A DNA stretch of 64,000 bases, taken from positions 433,838 through 497,837 of the forward strand of contig MNCI01028834.1 of NCBI GenBank assembly GCA_015680685.1. The letters are read 5' to 3'. Positions 57,373 to 64,000 of the stretch are shown piece by piece. This stretch comes from Gnetum montanum. Taxonomy: Eukaryota; Streptophyta; Gnetopsida; Gnetales; Gnetaceae. The notes beneath the pieces were generated by a model. It was not told the origin of the DNA. It searched no databases and saw nothing but the letters and a program-made list of their open reading frames with translations. The position numbers were made by a program, and so were the translations under genes. The stretch's first letter is position 1. The number at the start of each line of letters is the position of its first letter.

Positions 57373-58152
57373 TGATGAGTTATCATTTTGTTGGCCACGA
57401 TATCGCAACCCATCTCCTCATCTATAAATAAGAGGTAGATAGATCTGGTAGGATTTTTTAGAGTTATTAAGTTTAAGTTTCTATTTTTACATCATTTTTT
57501 CCTTTCAACCCTTCTCTTCCAGTGTATGCTCGCAGTGTGGTGATTGTAATTGTACGGCATCCTTATTCAAGTGTGACGTACTTGGATACACACATGACCG
57601 ACAATAAAGATCGAGATTACTTCATCATTGCAACATCCACTTAGTTTAATTATTTGATTTTTTATTGTTATTTACTGCTTTCCTAGTTAATATCTCTCTA
57701 CCCTTATCTCCTAGTAACGCAGAATGAGTACGACTTAATCACGAGCATTCAAGTGTGACTACTTGGTAACCCAGTAGCGTACTTCGTCCATACACTTGGT
57801 AATCCCAGAGGTAGTCATGCACGAGGTCCAAGATGTGTATGGATGATTAAGGAATGGATGCTCATCGCACTTAGGCTATCTTAGACTCTCACCCTCTCTC
57901 TCCTAGTTTAGTTGATATTATTTTCCATTAGCCCCAGGAGTAGCAATAGTATAGGAAACACATCATACACCTCACTCTGGACTAAACCATATGTGACAAA
58001 GCTAATACTAGTCTAGGTGGGAAGATAGGGAACTGGGATCTATGAGTAACTGTCTAGATACCACAACTAGCCTGTCTGCGGAGTTCAACCGAATCGTGCG
58101 TGAGATGCTCATATTCGTATGGTTGAGTGTAGGGGTACCTCGCCACTCATCA
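57373..58152 (+). repeat. Element E 5' LTR
   Basis: Starts TGATGAGTTATC and ends CGCCACTCATCA, with 8 bp inverted ends (TGATGAGT/ACTCATCA). TATA-like tctataaataagagg is near 57421. It matches the solo LTR at 32291-33072 across its length and keeps many CpG sites. Confidence 0.92.
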
Positions 58153-58173
58153 TTGGCACCGTTGCCAGGGATG
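58153..58173 (+). promoter_or_regulatory. Element E primer-binding site (tRNA-Asp type)
   Basis: TTGGCACCGTTGCCAGGGAT follows the LTR end; it is two changes from TTGGCGCCGTTGCCGGGGAT, the Athila/Tat-type primer site. Confidence 0.85.
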
Positions 58174-58281
58174 GTGCTAGTTATCTAGATTAGTTATATC
58201 ATACAAGGTTACTGTATAGGAACTAACAATATATCTTTTATGAAGAAATAATCACAAAAATTCACATACAATTTCATAGCC

Positions 58282-60263
58282 ATGCATCTCCTACAAGACT
58301 ACGATAATGCCACATCTAGTGAGGCAATTCATTGGAGAACTAATGAATTATATGAAAATGAGGATTTGAGTACACAATCTAAAGTGGGGGTTTCTTATAA
58401 AAATAAACGAAGGTAGCATCATCCCAACGCATGAAAGAATAACTTACTAGATGACGATGAACCCCTACTAGCCACCACAAACCTAACGCAAATACAAGAG
58501 GTTATTTGAATCTCCCGTAGGCATCGTAAAGGGAGCCACCTACCTAGGATTGATTTAAACAAATTTTCCAATTTTTTAGGAGGCTATGACTTAGATCCAC
58601 AACAACATTTACAAGTCTTCTATTATGCCTATGCATGGAACAACATTGATAATGGTCGGAAAAAACTCAAGCTCTTTCCTATGACACTCATTGGCCAAGC
58701 AAAAGTATGGTACAAATCGTTAAAACCAAATTCAATTCGACATTGGCCAACAATGGTAGAACTCTTTAATGAAAGATATCAAACCTACACAAGAGTGTCG
58801 ACCTTGAGGAAACAAATACAAGAGTGGAAACAAGAACAACATGAACCCTTGGACATGGCCTTAGAAAGATATTATGCACTATTAAACAACTGTCCAAGCC
58901 ATGAGTTCTCCTAGGAAAGGCTAATGTGCCATATCATTGATGGGTTTCGTGATGAAACAAGAGAGACCCTAGGAATGTATGCCCAAGGTCAACTATAAGA
59001 ACTACGAACCCATCAATTCCAAGAGCTTATTAAGCGGGTAGCAAAAAAAGAGGGAGAAATGGCTAGATGGGAGAGTGTTGAAAAAGATCAACAGGACCAA
59101 AGTCTCAACTTAACAGAGGTCCATAATCTCAAGGAGAAATCAACCTATCTTAAGGAGGAAGAACCATCTTTGCCAGTACAACAACCATTAGATGAAATTG
59201 AAGAAACCATCAATAAGATGTTGGAATGGATGCATGAAAAGTGTGAAGAATATATCAATATTATTGAAGATAGAGTTTTGAAAACCTGAGAAGCAGGACA
59301 AAATATCATTAGAACATCAGAAAGAAGGGATGAGGAAGATAAGAGCTCAACAACCAATCATACATATGAATGCAACATTTGCCTATACGATCATCCCAAG
59401 GGCCAATGCCCAATCTGTTTAGATTTATATGAGCATTGAGGAAGCACGTTACACCCCTTGTTCGTACAAAGATATTGTGTTCGATCATAGTAACAACAAT
59501 CCTAGTTGTGGAGGAAGCCATCCCTAAACTGGAGACACCCTTCGTATCATCCGAGTCTAAATGCCTATTTAGTGCAACATCTTGTTTTCCCAACTGGATC
59601 AACATACTCTATCTCACCGCATTACCATTCTCCTCAATACTACCAGCCCATGTCCTCAACACAACCACTGCCTTATGTACCTTACAGTTCTCCAAAATTT
59701 CAACATTCTCATCCTTTCACTCCTTCTATGTTGTCACCAACTATTCCTAAATTGTTTGCACCATAGCAAAAACCCACGAACGTTACTTGTGCTACTATTG
59801 CCAACAGTAGTCAGAGACCTCAACAACATTGAAGGCATCCCTTCTTTAGACATGACTGTAGGAAGGGACAACATAGTTCCAAGGCCACTGCATTCTCCAA
59901 CTCAGCACAAGTCCAAAACTGTGGTGCATCCTTCTCTTCAAACCCAATGCCTCGTGTCACTTCATCAGGGCCATCAATTAACACTCCAACAACCATATGG
60001 TCTAATGAATTCAGCCATGGAGAGTGACATCCCAATCCTTGCATACCATCTTATGGTCTCAAGTATCATAGTGGGTCAACTCTTTATTCGGGAACCACAT
60101 CTTATAAATTGCCCCACTATGCTTACTATAATTAGGTGTGTGAACCCCAATGGGGTAAGTATGACCAAGTTTCAATATTTCCAACATGGAAGGATCCTCA
60201 TCTTCAACTATTAATCCTTTCCATGCTCAACCATTTAGTTATGGGGGATATCCCCCATTCTAA
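58282..60263 (+). pseudogene. Element E gag, with few stops and frameshifts
   Basis: From ATG at 58282 (MHLLQDYDNATSSEAIHWRT) the frame runs to a capsid domain: FLGGYDLDPQQHLQVFYYAY, LIGQAKVWYKSLKPNSIRHW and LDMALERYYALLNNCPSHEF, the retrotransposon gag pattern. Then come an E-rich coiled coil (EEPSLPVQQPLDEIEETINK), a zinc-binding motif CNICLYDHPKGQCPIC at 59371 and a P/Q/Y-rich tail (YYQPMSSTQPLPYVPYSSPK). It ends GYPPF with TAA near 60261. Stops at 58510, 58913, 58996 and 59287 and at least one frameshift make this copy inactive. Gag would package the RNA. Confidence 0.85.
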
Positions 60264-61610
60264 TAACAAGCAAGATTAATAAATATTTTTCATTTTCTTT
60301 AATTTTACAATTTTTTTCTAGTTTTTCAATTTCTTTTTTGTTACCTTTTTGTCTTTTTATCTTTTTATAAGTAATCTCATCTATGAATGAAACACTCATG
60401 TGGCTCATTGGTTGAGGTGTGTTCTATGTTATTGAGTCTCAAGTGATCAATTATTTGGACAGTGAGCCCATTACACCCACTCATCCATTCTACAAATAAG
60501 AGGTTCTGTCGAGGGTACAGTGATATTCTTGACATTCTTAAAACTTAAAATTAATTTCATGTTCATTGTACCCAGAATGAAGAAGGATGGACCAAGCGGG
60601 AACGATTAGGGTGTGACATCAAGGAGACTTGCAGATTCTCTTTGGTGATGTCTGTGGAAGTTATCATGCAACATGGTTATACTAAGATCCTTGTAGATCT
60701 AATGCAAAATGGGAGTAAGAGTAATCAAAAGGCACTCAAAAATACAATGTTGTTCTAGGGTGTCCCATTGGAAAGACATGCACCCATGCCTAAAAGTTGG
60801 CGGCTTCTTTGAATTTAGCAATCAAAAAAAATAAAGGAAGTGCCACAAAGCAAAAATCACTCCTCCCTTGAACAAAATGCCAAGTGATTGTATGCCTTGT
60901 TGTTCTTGTACTCTCATAGTCGCTCATCATGGGATGAAATAATGTGGTGTCACTGATCAGAGGAATGGACTTGGTCCTCATCTTGGAACGACAGGTTAAT
61001 GATGCATTAATCATGCTTTACACATAGGATTCACTGTGCCCTGGCTCAGTTACCTCATGTCCCAATCTCTACAATCCATTTTATAGTCTGTCTCATCTCG
61101 TTGTTCATGTAATTGCAGCTCGTGTCTCGTATAGCATAGAATTCTTACCTCATTCTAGTGGTATCTACATGTGTGTGTTTTGTGAAACTAGTATGGATTA
61201 CATCTAACCCTTTTAGTGCCTATGAACACTTTTAAGTGTGGTTACGCAAGGGAATTATAGGTTGGAATCTACTTTGGGGAGGACCCACTTGCATAATTTT
61301 TTGTAATTTGCACTCATAACGCATCTTCCACACATACCATCTATTACCCTTAGCATATTTTCAATGATATCCTTTCCCTTATTACTATCCCTCTGAATTC
61401 CAATGTTCCTATGAACCATCACTGGCCTTTTTCTCTCCCTTACCACCCAAGGCCCTTATTGATTAATTCCACCCACACACAATTATTCATGCCTTCAGAA
61501 TTAGTTAAATTACCCTGGAACCCATTAACACGTGTCCACATGTCCTTAGTTTCCATCATTTATTTCAGAAACATCTTCAAAATCTGGTATATTCCCTAGT
61601 GCCTTAACAT
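60264..61610 (+). other. Element E non-coding region between gag and ORF2
   Basis: It begins with T-rich DNA like the post-pol start in C (36780-36980), so pol appears cleanly missing at about 60264. No ORF is convincing. The conserved purine block is at 61276-61295. Confidence 0.6.
61276..61295 (+). promoter_or_regulatory. Conserved purine-rich block, element E copy
   Basis: ggggaggacccacttgcata, one base different from C (37931-37950), preceded by gttacgcaaggg. It is kept even though pol is absent, which argues for a cis-acting role. Confidence 0.65.
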
Positions 61611-61611
61611 T

Positions 61612-61668
61612 GATAGGCCGCAATATCACATACGCGTTATCACATCACAAAAACCTATATATACGTGA
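61612..61668 (+). promoter_or_regulatory. LTR-promoter-like TATA module before ORF2 of element E
   Basis: atatcacatacgcgttat (61624-61641) resembles atattgcatatgcgatat in the U3 of the E-family solo LTR (about 32321-32338; 14 of 18). A TATA box, cctatatatacg, follows at 61654-61665. ORF2 starts about 470 bases downstream. I infer a second promoter. Confidence 0.5.
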
Positions 61669-62137
61669 TCCCCCCGCACCACTTGCCATCATTTTCAACT
61701 AGTCACATGGGGGAGTTTTTCAAATTTCTCTCTACAACTTGCAATTGTGCGTCCCTTGCTTTCATACCTATATCTTGCTCGCTGGTCCTCCAATTTTCAT
61801 TCTGTCTGAACCTACTTGAACCTAGAGTGTTCAGCTTAATCGTGGGGGAGAGGCACATGCCGAATAGCACATAAATTTTTTGGAATTTTTCATTGCCCAA
61901 AGGACATTATCAAGGGTAATTCATTATAACATTAAGGATAAATGTGCCAAAAATACTTCCATCCCCTTAGTTATACCAGGAAACAGGATTTGGAAACCAC
62001 CTAAGAAAAGAGGATTAAATATTATAATCTTTTGGGAAACATCACATGGAGATAAAAAAAATTCATTAAGGTAAGAAGTAAGGTATAACCTAACCTTGGT
62101 AATAACCTTACTAACGATGGGTCCCATGTGATTGTAG

Positions 62138-64000
62138 ATGGCCCCAAAACGTGACAACAGGAAGGTCGTGCTCAAGGTGGGAGTAAACGACCTAGGAGAG
62201 ATGGACAAGTTCATGTCGGACAACATGTAGATTAGGAGGAACAATCATTTATCATCCACCAAGAGGACCCTGCTACTGTACAATCAAGGTAGGTAGAAGG
62301 AGGAGCTGCAATAGTACCTGAACAGGGACAACATCTCACATTGCCTTAGGATTTGTGTTCACGCTATCCATGAAAGGTCCACATTCACTACGGTGATTAT
62401 GGAATTAAATTTTGAATCTTTCATAGAGTTTTCTCTAGAGGTTGTTAGGGACCACCTCAAAGGGTCCCCATTATGGCCTATCCTCTCTAAAAGCTATGTC
62501 TGGTACTTAGGGGAAGCATACCAATTTTGGCACAACAGAGAACAAGGCATCATGGTTAAGATTTGTGGTGTGACGGTCGATTTCTCTGTTTAGGCCATTT
62601 CATAAGTATTAAACCTTCCAAATACAGGGCCAAAGGTATCTCAGTTTTCTACTCGTTTAGACCCTAATGCACAATGAGTTTGGTTGAAAAGGGCATATGG
62701 CAAGGAGGATAAGAAGTTTGGATATTTGACAACGAAAGAGAGGATCTATTTCAAAATAGGGACTTATCACCTATTCCCCATGAAGGGCTTAAAAATAATT
62801 TTAACATATGCAACAATAGGATGTGCAATGTTGATGGAAAAGGTTAATGTTAACCTACCTCATCTATATTTTACATAGATCCTGAGGTGGTTTGAAGAAT
62901 GGAAGACAAGGAAGCTTGCATTTCCCTTCCCTTGTCTTATCAGGAAGTTGTGTAGACATGCTGGCATCAAAGGATATACCAATGATGTCCTCCGAAATGC
63001 CAAAAATGCTTCATACGCTGAATTGCTAAAGCCACCAGTTGCAAGAAAAATCACTGGTGAGATGCTGGGACTAGAACAAGAAAAAGAACAGATGTCAGGG
63101 CCAACTGCAACTCAACTTGCAAGACCCAGACAACTTCCAAGTACAGGACCCAGTCAACAACAAGAAGCAGGGCATAGCACGAGCTAGGATCAACCGCCGC
63201 TGCTGTAAGATTACAAATTGTAGATGAGCCATCTCAGAGCCATCGTTGAGATAGTTAGTTGGGGAAGTCGTGATGATGCAAATCTCTTCCATGTCATCGA
63301 TGATGCCATACAACCCATAGTTTCTTTGGATCATGCAAGGAGCGAAGTGTCCATCCATACAAGAGGAGGGAAGAGCACTTGGTCACAACAGATCTCAGGG
63401 AACACTGTATCTTTTCAAGTGCAATTAGAAACTGGTGAAGGGGCCACAGTGGTGGTCATGTAGCACCAGGATGTAGTAGGAGCTGCAAAAGTGGTTGCAG
63501 ATCACATTAAGGAATCATTCAATGTACCTATTGTGCCACCAGTAGACCTTAAAAGAGCACGGGATAGAATGTACTTGATCGATTGCTACAAATAGGATAG
63601 GTAATGATGTCTCTATTTGAAATCCCTAAGGATGTTATGGAAATTTAATCAGACCTCATTTCCACCAAGGAAAATCTAGTCTTGACAGAGATGAGGGCCA
63701 AGCACATTGAAGCAGAGGTGCAAAAATTGCAAGAAAGGCTCGTAGCCCTACAAGCAGCATAGTAGGATCCTTTGCAATTTGTTCCTGCAGACCAACTTCA
63801 TACTTTCAAAACTAAACAATTGACCAAACTATTGATGGAGAACGAGAAGGTGGTAGAAGAAAAAGAGAAGGTTGTTTGGGATGCCTCTACAATGCAAGCA
63901 CAAACTTATGCACATACCAAGGCACTCAAGGCCTTACAAGAGGAAAACAAGCAACTTATTGCTAACAACCTTCAATTGACCTCTATGGAAAAGTAAAAGA
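62138..64000 (+). pseudogene. Element E ORF2: 'putative plant transposon protein'-like, truncated by the window edge
   Basis: ATG at 62138 gives MAPKRDNRKVVLKVGVNDLG. The globular domain (about 62390-62990) reads SKSYVWYLGEAYQFWHNREQ, KERIYFKIGTYHLFPMKGLK, ILTYATIGCAMLMEKVNVNL and RKLAFPFPCLIRKLCRHAGI, then a P/Q-rich linker, KVVADHIKESFNVPIVPP (about 63490) and a coiled coil (ENEKVVEEKEKVVWDASTMQ) to the window end. About ten stops are present, mostly TAG/TAA. It matches ORF2 of C and D. From memory the domain resembles the family named putative plant transposon protein. I know no activity for it. Confidence 0.78.

Larger units (their letters stand above)
57373..64000 (+). mobile_element. 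Element E: Athila/Tat-like retroelement without pol, running off the right edge
   Basis: 5' LTR (57373-58152), tRNA-Asp-type primer site, gag (58282-60263), non-coding DNA with the conserved purine block, a TATA module, and ORF2 (from 62138). No protease, RT, RNase H or integrase lies between gag and ORF2, where C and D have pol. It is less decayed than C and D. The likely left target copy is gtagg (57368-57372). It would need enzymes from a related element such as C. Confidence 0.82.

Overview
This window is plant nuclear DNA made almost wholly of old, nested LTR retrotransposons. I see no intact host gene, no rRNA gene and no functional tRNA gene. The AT-rich, CpG-poor sequence, plant-type primer-binding sites, chromovirus, Athila/Tat-like and SIRE/Maximus-like elements, and slow decay suggest a large seed-plant genome, perhaps a gymnosperm; that assignment is inference.

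Layout. A large Athila/Tat-like Ty3/gypsy element (D, + strand) enters from the left and ends at 54199. It is interrupted repeatedly. At 778 its gag is split by a small LTR element (F, to 21177). F contains a minus-strand element without pol (B, 2484-19810, target duplication aatga). B contains a complete chromovirus (A, 7384-19031, target duplication ttaac). D resumes at 21178, is cut by a minus-strand solo LTR (23378-24271), carries a decayed pol, and is then interrupted by a second Athila/Tat-like element (C, about 28.9 kb to 42227). The 5' LTR of C is mostly lost in a 583-base assembly gap. C itself contains a solo LTR (32291-33072, target duplication gctag). D continues with a second ORF and a 3' LTR that is broken by a minus-strand SIRE/Maximus-like copia element (G, 45892-52039), a SINE-like insert and a CpG-rich solo LTR (53038-54137). 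From 54200 there is a SINE-like dimer, a CpG-containing unique-looking stretch and a LINE ORF1 remnant. Element E (from 57373) has a 5' LTR, tRNA-Asp-type primer site, gag and a second ORF but no visible pol, and runs off the right edge.

Main points. (1) D, C and E share an architecture: gag, pol (absent in E), a conserved 20-base purine-rich block, a TATA-containing module resembling their own LTR promoters, then a second ORF resembling the 'putative plant transposon protein' family with a coiled-coil tail. The module lies about 470-480 bases before ORF2 in C and E. (2) The leader of A carries, antisense, a glutamine-rich gene fragment with phase-compatible exons and consensus splice sites; its stop codons are nearly all TAA/TAG where CAA/CAG is expected. 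(3) Stops and catalytic losses in the coding remnants mostly fit C-to-T decay of methylated DNA. Boundaries come from reading the sequence by eye; no alignment or database search was run.
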